Below, piece after piece: positions 36,561-47,562 of a stretch of DNA of 64,000 nt. The stretch spans positions 128,028,224 through 128,092,223 of the forward strand of contig NC_133898.1 in assembly GCF_964199755.1 (NCBI RefSeq). The letters are read 5' to 3'. How positions within the stretch are numbered: position 1 is the first letter of the stretch; the number at the start of each line of letters is the position of its first letter. This stretch comes from Larus michahellis (taxonomy: Eukaryota; Chordata; Aves; Charadriiformes; Laridae). The translations under genes were made by a program, and so were the position numbers. Under the pieces are notes generated by a model. That model was not told the origin of the DNA. It did not search any database and saw nothing but the letters and a program-made list of their open reading frames with translations.

Positions 36561-36686
36561 AATCATAGAATCATAGAATCTTCATGGTTGGAAAGGACCT
36601 TTGAGGTCATCGAGTCCAACCAAACAACCTCCAATCTCTGCCACTAGAGCATGCCCTGAAGTGCCACATCTAGACGTTTCTTAAGG
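36561..36686 (-). mobile_element. CR1 LINE 3' fragment (right arm)
   Basis: Mirror of 25325-25450, starting AATCATAGAATCATAGAATC. Confidence 0.92.
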
Positions 36687-36882
36687 GAATGATCCCTTTC
36701 AGAAAATCCTTGACAAACAAGGATATAAAAATGAGAAAATGATGAATAAATGCAAATAAAAACCGCAGCGTCCAAATGAATAACGGCACAGATGATAGTG
36801 TAATAAATGCATTTATTCTCTGCAGCGGATTTAGTTATCTAGCTACAATTAAGGCAGTTTGCTTGCTCATTGCATAGCCAAT

Positions 36883-37743
36883 GAGCTACTTGTCCACCAT
36901 ATGTATACACTGTATACAAATACATGAGGTACACAATATTCATTTGGAGAGAAAAACCGCTGCTGAACTTTATTAGATTTCTATTTATGGATAATTGGTT
37001 GGGAGTAAGTCACAACAATCTCACCTGGGCTGGTGGTAGGATATATTTCTACATGGAAACATACTTGCAAAAAACCAAATCTCAGCAGAAGACGTTCTGA
37101 AATCCTTCATTTTCAAGCTTTTGAAAACGAGTTTTATTTTTAAAAGAAATAACTGGCATCATGTGGTTACTGATCTCCAACTGTACAAGTAGCATTGATT
37201 AGCAAGGCATGAAGTGCTAGGGAAAGGTCTCCTGGGGTGGGATGCAGCTTTAGACACCTGAATGTGTCTGCAAGGAAGATGCCTGCTTGTGCCCCAGGCA
37301 GCAGAGCTCCCATTGTTACTACAGTTGTGAAGATTTATAAAGTTATATAAAATTATATGAAGTTAGAAAAAGGTTAACTTTACAGTTATACACTTATCCT
37401 GAGTGTGGGCAACTCACTCCAGTCCCTAAAATTTGATGTCTGCAACCAAAACCCATCCCTGCTCTACAGACGTACTAATAACAGTCATATATTTACTCCG
37501 TGAATTATCAGTGCTGAAGATGGAGCAAATAAGCAGGCACCCACCTTTCCATCTGAGAAAACCTCGCCCACAGGAAGGGCTTTGCTGTCCCTTCCTCCGC
37601 CAGCATGTCCTCCCGCAAGAGGGAGCCATGAACCAGCTCATGAGCTCCACAAGGCAAAGCCAGGCTGGAAATGCATTTTGCTCCGTGAAGAGCTCTCCAT
37701 CCCTAGGCCAGGCTGGAAATTCAGCTTGTTTCCTCCCTGGAAA
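36883..37743. other. unique flank of the inverted repeat
   Basis: AT-rich, with no counterpart on the left side of the repeat. No gene seen. Confidence 0.4.
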
Positions 37744-38113
37744 TGCGGGGAGACCTCATAGCAGCCTTCCAGTCCCTAAAAGGGGCTACAGGAAAGATGG
37801 GGAGGGACTGCAGATCAGGGAGTGTAATGACAGGACAAGGGGTAACGGTTTTAAACTGAAAGGGGGGAGATTCAGATTAGATACTAGGAAGAAATTCTTG
37901 ACTGTGAGGGTGGTGAGGCACTGGAACAGGTTGCCCAGAGAAGCTGTGTCTGCCCAGTCCCTGGAGGTGTTCAAGGCCAGGCTGGATGAGGCTTTGAGCA
38001 GCCTGGTCTAGTGGGAGGTGTCCCTGCCCCCTGGGCAGGGGGTTGGATCTAGATGATCTTTAAAGTCCCTTCCAACCCGAACCATTCTATGATTCTGTGA
38101 TTCTATGATTCTT
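37744..38113 (+). mobile_element. CR1 LINE 3' fragment
   Basis: Contains the frame [20 protein letters not shown] and the tail ATTCTATGATTCTGTGATTCTATGATTCTT. Closely related to the CR1 in the inverted-repeat arms. Confidence 0.93.
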
Positions 38114-40448
38114 TCTCCACAGCCTATATTTATTTTTTTTCTATTCGGTCCCACTGGTCTCAGTTAGACTTTCCTCCCCATCAGCCCACAGTTTTCTAAA
38201 GTGCAGCTTCACCTGCAGCCTGCTTCCCATTGACCACCTCGCGGTGGCACCTCTCCTCATCTGTCCCACTCTGGTACTTGCTTAATTTCCAACTGCATGA
38301 CATAACGAAGAGATTCAGCTGCCTAAATTCAGATATCTAGTGTTGTGTTATGGGATACGCTGCCCGGTCTCTGTTCGTCCCTTCAGAAACATCTGAGTAT
38401 CCCACAGACCTCTGGCCCATGAAGATATCTTGGATGTTCCAGGACATCTGTCATGATATTATGTCCAGACAACTGAATCCTGCCTGACGGTGGGTGTCAG
38501 CTCAAAGATTTGGACATTTAAAATAGGTGTCTCCACGCAGGGGTGTATTTGTATGTTAGATGGATGATACACTACTAGGGCCATAAAGTGTCTTGAAGAG
38601 ATGCAGGAGGTATTTCTGGATGCTTGGCTTTGCTGTGTGTTCATTTTTAATTTTTAAGCAGAATATACTGATGTCTGTATGATAGCAGTTTGAAAGAATA
38701 CCGAAATTTCTCAGCAGACCACCCATTTTCCCTCCAATATCCCTTTCCAACCTGTCACGATGTTATAACTAAGGTCAGGTTTTCAGCTAGTTTGAGGAGC
38801 ACTGCACCCCAACTGCAATCAAGTTGTGCTGATTTACATTGCCATAGCACAAATCTGTACTAGTGCTTGGGGGAAGCAGATGTTTCCCATAATTTTAGTA
38901 TCTCAGATTAATTCAGAGCTAGACCAGGCCCATTGACTGAAAACTTCAAAATAAAAGAGAAATCCTCCCTTCTCACGCATACTGCCTTCCTCACGGTCTC
39001 AAATGGATGTGGGTCCTGGGAAAAGTTTCATAATATTCTGAATCTCCTGAAAGGAGAGAACAAACATTTTGCACAATGGCAGAAGCTTGTCCCTCGTTGC
39101 TGTCTGCCACACAGATGGTTCTACATCTTCTTCAGCATCTCCCTGCTCCAGGACATGTAGCTACAATGATTTCACCCAACAGACACTTCTCAGGAGCCAT
39201 CACAGTGATTTCAAAGTGAGAACTGCCTAGTGGAGATGTCTATGGCTGTCAGACCCATGGCTGAGGAGCTTGCTGCAACGCTGGGAGTCTCTCCTATGGC
39301 CAGACCCTCTGCAACTATAGGAGAAGTCAATCCATTGGGCCACCTGGTTTTCATCCCGTACTGATGTGTTCTGCATGCTTCCCCACTGATTGCAGCAGGG
39401 AAGCAAGCGTCTTCTGGAAATACCTGTAAATACCTACTCATCGCTTCCCACGCTCCCATCAGAAGAGACAACCCTGCTGGTGGGTTTGATATCCATACAA
39501 TGTACTTTTCAGGCTATGGCTTTTGTTAAATTAGCTAAAGTAACTGGATAAGGTGAGTAGGGACTCTACTATATGGATAGTCTATATTGGCAGGGAAGGC
39601 TGGATTAGCAAGATCTACTCCACAGGCAGAAAGATCACTAAAGGGTTTATCTCTGTTCCCCAGATGAAAGAGAAGCAACCATCTTCCAAAGAGTGTTTAT
39701 CCCACCTGCCTCAGACACATACCTCAGGGCACAGTTGAAGTCTCCTCTGGAAGTCTTTGTATCTCCATTGACTCCAAGAAGAAGAATTCCAAGAACTAGA
39801 AGATGATGTTAGATTAGATAGCAGGAATGAGTTTCATCCCACCTCTTTGGGAGGTTGGCAGTACAGATCCCTTCATCTGAAATTATCTTCTGCATTTCCT
39901 TCATAGTCAATGAAGAGAAGCAAGCACTGGATGAGTCTGACAGAATATCACACTGTAGAAAGGACGCTGAGTACATGACTGGCTCCAGTACAAGGCTTTA
40001 AACTGTAGACATCTCAAGTGAGGTGAGGGGAACCACACTTATAATTTGCATGTATCTAATGTGAGAATTACTCCCCCAAAAGCCACAAAACAGAAGATCC
40101 CAAATCATGGGTGATTCATCTTAATAATGCTAATGACTAAAATAGTGATTAAAACAACCCTGTCCAGAATTCTGCAGTTGTTTGCATTTTCATACCCTGC
40201 ATGGAAAAGCATGAAAAAGTCTCCAGCAGTCTTTACCAGCCTGCTGGTAAACTGGATGAACTGGGAACAGGCCTTTGCCGTGACCATTGTAACACGGAGC
40301 ATGAGGAAGCTATTGACTGTACGGAGGATTGGTGACTTTCTCCAGCCCCAGCTGTAGGTCAGCTGCAGAACTGGTCATTGGGCAGGAGACAGAGCTTTCC
40401 CCTTGTTAAAGTATTTCTTCTGTGATCTATATAAAATGTCTGTCTTAC
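38114..40448. other. intergenic, nothing recognised
   Basis: Lies downstream of the defensin relic on the minus strand. I looked here for a six-cysteine exon belonging to it and found none; a minus-strand frame at 39211-39471 has no defensin spacing. Confidence 0.4.
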
Positions 40449-40491
40449 CTGGAATAACCTGGGAGGGGAGGAGGAGAATAAACAAGAGTAA
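40449..40491 (-). pseudogene. relic of a beta-defensin signal-peptide exon
   Basis: Minus strand: LLLFILLLPSQVIP plus the first base of a Gly codon, then a GTAAG donor at 40448-40444 in phase 1, exactly as in the working AvBD signal exons. Over the 50 bases 40442-40491, about three quarters of positions match the AvBD9 signal exon and donor (1709-1758) without a gap. The likeness extends into the intron (ATCTATATAAAATGTCTGTC against ATCTATTTTCTGTC). The N-terminal part with the start codon is missing because a CR1 begins at about 40490. No mature exon was found. It is a dead, truncated copy. Confidence 0.75.
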
Positions 40492-41348
40492 ATTGGGTGG
40501 CTGACACACCAGAAGGCTGTGCCGCCAGCAAGATCTGGACAGGCTGGAGAGCTGGGTGGAGAGAAACCTTATGAAATTCAATAAGGGCAAGTGTAGGGTG
40601 CTGCACCTGGGGAGGAATAACCCCACGCACCAGTACAGGCTGGGGGCTGACCTGCTGGAGAGCAGCTCAGCTGAAAGAGGCCTGGGAGTCCTGGTGGACA
40701 ACAGGATGACCATGAGCCAGCAATGTGCCCTCGTGGCCAAGAAGGCCAATGGCATCCTGGGGTGCATCAAGAAGAGCGTGGCCAGCAGGTGGAGGGAGGT
40801 CATCCTTCCCCTCTGCTCTGCCCTGGTGAGGCGCACCTGGACTACTGGGTTCAGATCTGGGCTCCCCGCTTCAAGAAGGACAGGAAACGGCTGGAGAGGG
40901 AACAGCAAAGGGCTACCAAGATGATGAGGGGACTGGAACATCTCTCTTATGAAGAAAGGCTGAGGGAATTGGGTCTCTTCAGTCTGGAAAAAAGACGGCT
41001 GAGGGGGGATCTTATCAACACTTGTAAATACTTAAAGGGTGGGTGTCAGGAGGATGGGGCCAGGCTCTTCTCAGTGGTGCCTGGGGACAGGACAAGGGGT
41101 AACGGGCACAAACTTGAACACAGGAAGTTCCACCTAAACACGAGGAGGAACTTCTTTCCTTTGAGGGTGTCAAGAGCCCTGGCACAGGCTGCCCAGAGAG
41201 GTGGTGGAGTATCCGTCTCTGGAGACATTCCAACCCCACCTGGACGCGTTCCTGTGCCACCTGCTCTGGGTGAACCTGCTCTGGCAAGGGGTTGGACTAG
41301 ATGATCTCCAGAGGTCCCTTCCAACCCCTACCATTCTGTGATTCTTTG
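40490..41348 (+). mobile_element. CR1 LINE, 0.86 kb
   Basis: Plus-strand CR1 from AAATTGGGTGGCTGACACACC to ATTCTGTGATTCTTT. The frame includes [28 protein letters not shown] and [15 protein letters not shown], with frame breaks. Its left end truncates the defensin signal exon relic. Confidence 0.95.
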
Positions 41349-41663
41349 AAATGGAATGCAGAGGCACCAAGGTAGAATGAGATTGCAATTCTTTTCTAGG
41401 TGGTGACAGAGTTCCAGTGATTACAGGCCTTCTGGGAGCAAGAAGGTCTGGAAACAGGGTTTTTGCTTTAAAGTATATAGTGCAACCCTTGGCCAAAATT
41501 GCTAGTGAACAGCTCTGTGCATCATTTTGCCTGAACAATCACAGGACATCTCCAAGTCAGAAGAGGTGATCCAACCTGCCCCAAGGAACAGGGACTCTGG
41601 AGGGAAACCCCTTACCAAAGTGAATTTCACTCCAATTCCAAAAGCTTTTTCCTGAGATAAAAC
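41349..41663. other. intergenic, nothing recognised
   Basis: Short unique stretch between two CR1 copies. It holds no trace of the missing N-terminal half of the defensin relic. Confidence 0.4.
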
Positions 41664-41834
41664 AGAGAAGTTTTGGATGCCCCATCCCTGGAGGGGTTCA
41701 AGGCCAGGTTGAATGGGGCTTGGAGCAACCTGGTCTAGTGGGAGGTGGTCCTGCCCAGGGCAGGGGGGTTGGAACTAGATGATCTTTAAGGTCCCTTCCA
41801 ACCCAAACCATTCTATGATTCTATGATTCTATGA
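41664..41834 (+). mobile_element. CR1 LINE 3' fragment
   Basis: GATGCCCCATCCCTGGAGGG through GGTTGGAACTAGATGATCTT to ATTCTATGATTCTATGATTC. Confidence 0.93.
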
Positions 41835-42647
41835 TAATTTGAAGGGAATCATGTTCATATAAATGCTTACAGCCTGATGGTGAGAACATTGTCAGTGCAA
41901 TGGCTGGAAATTATAAGGAAGGATTTTGAATGTAAGATTATTGTACAAGTACTCCTCCTCTACCAGGTTACTGCCACACTTGAGGTGTTGTATTGGTCCT
42001 TCACTTCCCATGAAAAAAAGAAGGCAAACATTTCCAGTCCATCATTAAACAGAAATGGTCCACTTTTTGCGATTTTTAAAGTAACTTCACAGAATTAAGA
42101 ATCTGGGTTCCTTCTCCAGTCTGCCAAAGTACAATGTCGGATCCTGTCTGAGAGCTGAGGTATTCCCCTTGGCTTCAGTGGGAACCTGAGCCAACCGAAG
42201 TTTTCTTGTCAAGGTCTTTGTTTCATCCGTTTCCCTGGAGTGCCTGAAAATGGATATAAACAGCTCTCCTGCCGCATGGCTGTCCAGGAGACTCCATGGC
42301 GCCTGCAAATTTGGAATGAAAAGCTAGCAAAGAAACCAGAAAGGCAGAGAACAATGCACTTGGACTGAGGGGAAGGTTTATATTGTTGATATCAAGGCCA
42401 CTGGGTCAGAACAACATCAATAAATATCACATACAGAAACAGGCTCCAGCAAGTGACACTAGTTTCTTCTGCTCTGAAGGAGAACGTGAGCTGTCAGCTC
42501 CCATTTCAGTATGAATGTTTGTAGCACAATTCAAATACTGTAAGGACAGATCCATGTGGAAACTGTATCATGAATCTCACTTGCCCTCTGCTCTTCGTAC
42601 GCCCACAAAACTGAGGGTGCTGCTTGTGACATCTGCAAACTCTGATA
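41835..42647. other. intergenic, nothing recognised
   Basis: No supported feature. Confidence 0.4.
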
Positions 42648-42772
42648 ATCTGCTTGATGAGGCTCTGAGCAATCTGATCTAGTTAAAGATGTCCCTGCTC
42701 ACTGCAGGGGGGTTGGACTAGATGACCTTTAAAGGTCCCTTCCAACCCAACACATTCTATGATTCTATGATT
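42648..42772 (+). mobile_element. CR1 LINE 3' fragment
   Basis: TTGATGAGGCTCTGAGCAAT, then GATCTAGTTAAAGATGTCCC and CAACACATTCTATGATTCTA. The 3' subtype with ACTGCAGGGGGGTTGGAC recurs at 51473 and 61482. Confidence 0.93.
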
Positions 42773-44430
42773 GTGTAGACCCTGGTCTATGTCCTGCGAT
42801 GCAACACTGGTTCCCAAGAGAAAGCAATAAGGAGTAATGGGCATCCCATCCATAGACACAGCAAATAAATCTGTTTTGTTCTGTGAAAGGTGCTTTGAAG
42901 GAAAAAAGAAAAAAAAAAAAAAGTCCTTTTTTGTTAGACTGTCCTTGAAAAGCCAAAAAAGTGACAAAGCATTTCCTCAGGACTCCCTGCGGCGGGGAGT
43001 GGACAAATACTCGTTTCTAGTTTATGGGCATCCCTAAAGCATTTGATCCTGTTAAGGAGAACAGCATGAGCACTCCGGGGCTGAACAATGGCTTCAAGCA
43101 ATAGGTGCAGGAACCCACAGTGCTGATCACTGCTAAGACAGCAAGATCTTACTTTTTCATTAGAAAAACGGCCAGTTTAATAATACAGTATGTTCTGTGG
43201 AAATGAAGTCCTGGCAGTCCGAGCACAAACCAATACAGTTAATTCCAGACTGCTGTAACACCTGGTTCTTGGGGTAAGGCCCTAGCATTTGAGGAATTGA
43301 GGCGTGGGAGAGCCATGGGACTGATTCAGCCCTGGGGAGACTTCCTGGCAAATTCCACACACTTTTACTTACACGCATTATGAAACCAAATGAGCTCCCT
43401 ATAGAAGTGCACGTTGATGGATTCAGACTGACAGATGTGTTTTCTGTAAGATAACAACCCATTCAAACTGAAACCATGTGAGAAGAACCTTAATTAATCT
43501 GCACAGCTTTTCTTAATAACCTGGTAGTTTGTCTCTGAGGTGCAAGTTCTTCTGACTTCTCCAGATTTTCTGCGTGACATAAGAGTGGAGACAGGAAATG
43601 ACCCGTGGTCTGTGCTGGCTTGACCTGAATGAGTTAAGTAACCATCTGGATATTTTCCAAGGTGTTTGAAAACAAAATGATCAAGTGCAGCATCCTGGCG
43701 ACATAGTTCCTAGCCACTGACAAGATCTGTACTTTCAGCTGCAGCCTGGAGATCAGGGTCCAATCATAGAATCATAGAATCTGCCACACAGTCCCCTCAT
43801 GCTTAGAGAACCCACCTGCAAAATGAAAGATCTGGGGTAGGATTATGGTCTCCAGAGATCAATAGCTTGATGTAGGCACCTGTGTGAGATGGCCTAGTGT
43901 ATCTGAGACATCATCTCAAGGAGGCAGATGGGACAGAGACCCTGTTGGACAGCTGAGGCCTTCTAGATGGGCAGTGGAGCCTGGCAGGGTACCATGGCCC
44001 ACCTCAAACAGCGCTGTGCTGCCATATGCAGATGTCTCAGTGGAGCTTGGTGGATCTGGAGTGGGTCTGGAGACCTATTCAGCAGCTCACATGTGCACCT
44101 CACAGTAAAGGTGAGCTGAATTGACTGTGCTAACTGCCCTGCCTTGCTCTTCCCAGCAGGCTTCATCTGCCTAAACATAGGGATTTGACGCTGTTAGTGA
44201 ACCCTTGGCTATCCTGGGGTACTCAAGTCATTTGCACAGGGTGAGGAGGTATGGTATTGGTCAAGCCTCATACCCAAGGGTGCCTAAAACACCACTAGAT
44301 GACTGCCTTGTGGCCACAGAAATCCCCTACCCACTGTTGAAAACTGGAGCTCAGACACCTAGATTATATTGGGACGCCTATGACTAGATGGCTGAAGCCC
44401 ACCCCTGTTTTCTGGGCCATGCCCTCCACT
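42773..44430. other. intergenic, short CR1 tail only
   Basis: A 20-base CR1 tail (AATCATAGAATCATAGAATC) at about 43764-43784 has no CR1 body beside it. An A tract lies at 42903-42922. Nothing else recognised. Confidence 0.45.
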
Positions 44431-44612
44431 TCATAGAATCATAGAATAGTTCGGGTTAGAAGGGACCTTAAAGATCATCTAGTTCCACCCCCCTGCCATG
44501 GGCAGGGACACGTCCCACCAGACCAGGTTTCTCAAAGCCCCGTCCAACCTGGCCTTGAACACCTCCAGGAATGGGGCATCCACAGCTTCTCTGGGCAGTC
44601 TGTTCCAATGCA
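44431..44612 (-). mobile_element. CR1 LINE 3' fragment
   Basis: TCATAGAATCATAGAATAGT, then AGAAGGGACCTTAAAGATCA and the GGGCAGGGACACGTCCCACC block, ending in GGGCAGTCTGTTCCAATG. Confidence 0.93.
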
Positions 44613-47475
44613 CTTCTATAATGCAGAAGGAACAGCAGGAGACATCATGAGAGGCTTGTTTCAGAAGAGCCTGTTGGCGAAGGCAACGTCAAAAACTAGC
44701 AGCAGAAAGTTTTGGATCTAAGCTGCCATGTTCCTGAGAACTACCTCAGGCCATCCTAGAGTAGACTCAGAATCCTTTCTTAGTTAAGAAATAATAGTTT
44801 GATGCTTGTATGAAGTTTGCAACAATTTGGCCATGAATTTTTGAGGGCATCCACAAACTGTTTGCAGATATTGGTTACGTCTATTAAATAATTCTGGAGA
44901 CAGAACCGCAAGTGGAATGTTTCCACTGGAGACGCTGACTGTTCCTCATCTGTTTTCTATATACAAAAGAGAGTTTGGTTCTTTCTGTTGCCTGGATAAA
45001 ATTAAGGCAGCACCACTTCATGGAGGGATTTCCAAAGACCCAGCTCTTATTTACTTTGTGTCTTACGCCTGCCCAGCACAGCATTTCAATATGAACGGAA
45101 ATGTCCACGTTCAGTGAAATAATGTGCTTTTTTTTTTTTTTCCCAATGGCAATTTCATAGCAGTAACTTGGAAAAGTCCCGGTTCACTTCAGCCCAAATC
45201 AAACCTCTTTCTGTTTTCCAGCTTGGTGCGTCACTCAGAAGCTCAGCTCTGCATGCAACACAGGCTGTAGATTACTTGCAGACAAGCTGACCACAAACCC
45301 GTTGATCTGATAACATTTTGTGCCTATCCATTCTCATCAGAGTACAAAATGTTTTCTATGTGTAGGCAGCAGGACTTGGGACGTCTTGGACACTTTCCGG
45401 TGTGGTCTAAGAGGAAGCTGCAGACGTTACTGCCATGTAAATGAGTGTCTGATTGGAAGCTGAGTCTATAACAAATGCAGATCCTGTAAGAAACAACCAG
45501 GAATATTCTATGTTCCCAAAGAATAAAGAAAGGAAAAAAGAGGTGTGTTAATAGCTTCGAAGGTATCTCTGCTAATTAGCTCAGGCTCATTCACGATTCT
45601 TCAATAAAGGGATTTTTCTTCTATTTTTGACATTGAGTACATGAGTTCCCTGTTTTCCTTCTGGAGTCTTTCCTTCTGCATCTTCTCACACCGTTAGATG
45701 CAATAACTTGGTTTAAGGGGGAAAATTCCAATTTTATCCCCTGCAGATATAACAAATTAAGACATGTTGTTCTGACAATGTGCCAGATTTCTGTATCTCA
45801 CACAAAGGAGGAGGATTCATATTTTATTAAGATTGTATTTTATTTTGTTAACTTATTAAGCTTCTGCTGTAACTCATATTTGTCATAACGACTGAGAAAA
45901 AACCATATACATATCATTCATGAGATATTCCCAGTTTGTCTGAAGACAATTTTGATTAATATATAAGATTAAGACTTTGGAAAAAAATATCTTCTACACG
46001 TGACCTTACCAGAAGTTTCAATGTAGTTTCTCAGGTAAGTATCTCAAAAGGGAAAAAACCTAAACCAGTTGGGTATCTAAATCCAGATGGATTCACATAC
46101 ATGAAACTAGATATCCAAGCATGAAAATTAGGGAAAATTAGGAAAATTCTTTATGCTGTTGTATGTGGTATAAAAAAAAAATAATCATACACCTGCTGGA
46201 GTAGGGACAGTACCCCAGGTCTCCTGGCTTGCACAGGGAGTGGTCTAGAGAGCAGAGTGATGTTTTGGGACAGGATTCCCTGCTTTATTTCGTATTAAAC
46301 TTTTTGATCATTGCATCACAAAGCAGGACCTTACAAAAATTCCATAACCTTCTCTTATTTTATTTTCTTTTTACTACAAAATGTCCACAACCAGAAGATG
46401 ACAATTAAGAAAAACTTTTAGGAATTGACCCGGTTGCTGACACATAGAGACTACAGCCATTTGAGAGGTCCTGTGACATTAGAAATGTCAATGTCTGCCT
46501 GGGGCTGGCAGATATCATTCAGGAGCTATGGGGGATCTGCACCCTCATGGAGCAGCAGCTGGAGGCCAGATGGGATCCCTGAGGCATCTTTAATGACAAT
46601 AGATGCCCTTAGCTCTGGACTTGGCCAGCTAAATATGAGTATCTATGGTGCAGGTTTCTGCATGTGTGTTGGCTCCTAAGGTCCCACTCTAGCTAAAGAT
46701 GTGATTTGAGTCCTACAACCACTAATTAAACACCTCATTCCCATGCAGCCACATCCACTGTAGAGGCTTACATCTCAGTATCTGAGTCTAGTGCTGACCA
46801 CCACTGTTGACCATATGTGACTCTCCAGTGCCATTTAAAATAAGTTAGGCCATACACATGGCCATCTGTTTGCCCCTCTAGTCATATGCAGGTTGTCTGA
46901 GAGGTCCTGTGTCTTACTGGGTAGTCCCATGAGATTCTTGGGATACCCTAGGGCAGCCCGCAGGAATTAGACCTGTATATTTGGGCGACTAAATTGAGTC
47001 GATAATATCAACCAACTAATATTTCCAGAAAGAAAATTGGTTGTTTAGTTGGTTCAAATTTTATTTTTCAGTTAGGGAAATGATGCAAAAAATCATTTAT
47101 TTGCATTGATGAATGGAGACTGCAAACACTGCAACAGCACCTTGGACCTTCTTCTATACTCATCACCATCAACAGTCTTCTGGCATTCTCAGGCACTTTC
47201 TCTCTCACCAAAGCAACGGCTAATTTTCTGTGGGTCATCCATTACCAACCACCTTCTTTGAATTTAACAAGTAATGAAGCTCTCTGGGTGGGTTGGTATT
47301 GAGAAGGAACCTTCCCGGTGGCTAGGTAGGGAGGTATAGTTACCTCTCCGCTTGCTTTTGTGACCCTCTGGCATTGTTCAGGTTTAGCCGTGCGCAGCGG
47401 TCAAGCTGTACTCATTGCCTTCCACATTCACCACTGCCAAGGTCCTCCGGACAGGCAGCTCTGTTCCCATAGCCC
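44613..47475. other. intergenic, upstream of AvBD11
   Basis: AT-rich, with no CR1 body, RNA gene or exon recognised. Its right end contains the AvBD11 promoter region. Confidence 0.4.
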
Positions 47476-47483
47476 TATAAATG
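47476..47483 (+). promoter_or_regulatory. TATA box of AvBD11
   Basis: TATAAATG, 87 bp before the AvBD11 ATG, in an otherwise GC-richer promoter. Confidence 0.75.
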
Positions 47484-47562
47484 CCAGAATGCTCCCTCCT
47501 TCCCTGCTCAAAGGTTCTGGCATTGTGGCCCTGTCTCCACGCTGCAGCTGAGACCTTCCACC

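Larger units (their letters stand above)
32985..36882 (-). repeat. right arm of a 3.9-kb inverted repeat
   Basis: Reverse complement of 25126-29019. Compared with the left arm it has 4 extra bases near 35630, a one-base indel inside the CR1 near 35440 that breaks the long reverse transcriptase frame differently, and scattered substitutions. Unique flanks on both sides differ from those of the left arm. Confidence 0.93.

Noticed and set aside
39211-39471. possible mature exon for the defensin relic
   Set aside because: It contains only two cysteines, no double cysteine and no acceptor in the right phase.
43764-43784. 20-base CR1 tail as a full element
   Set aside because: Only the tail repeat is present. 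No adjoining CR1 body could be recognised, so it is mentioned only within the intergenic entry.
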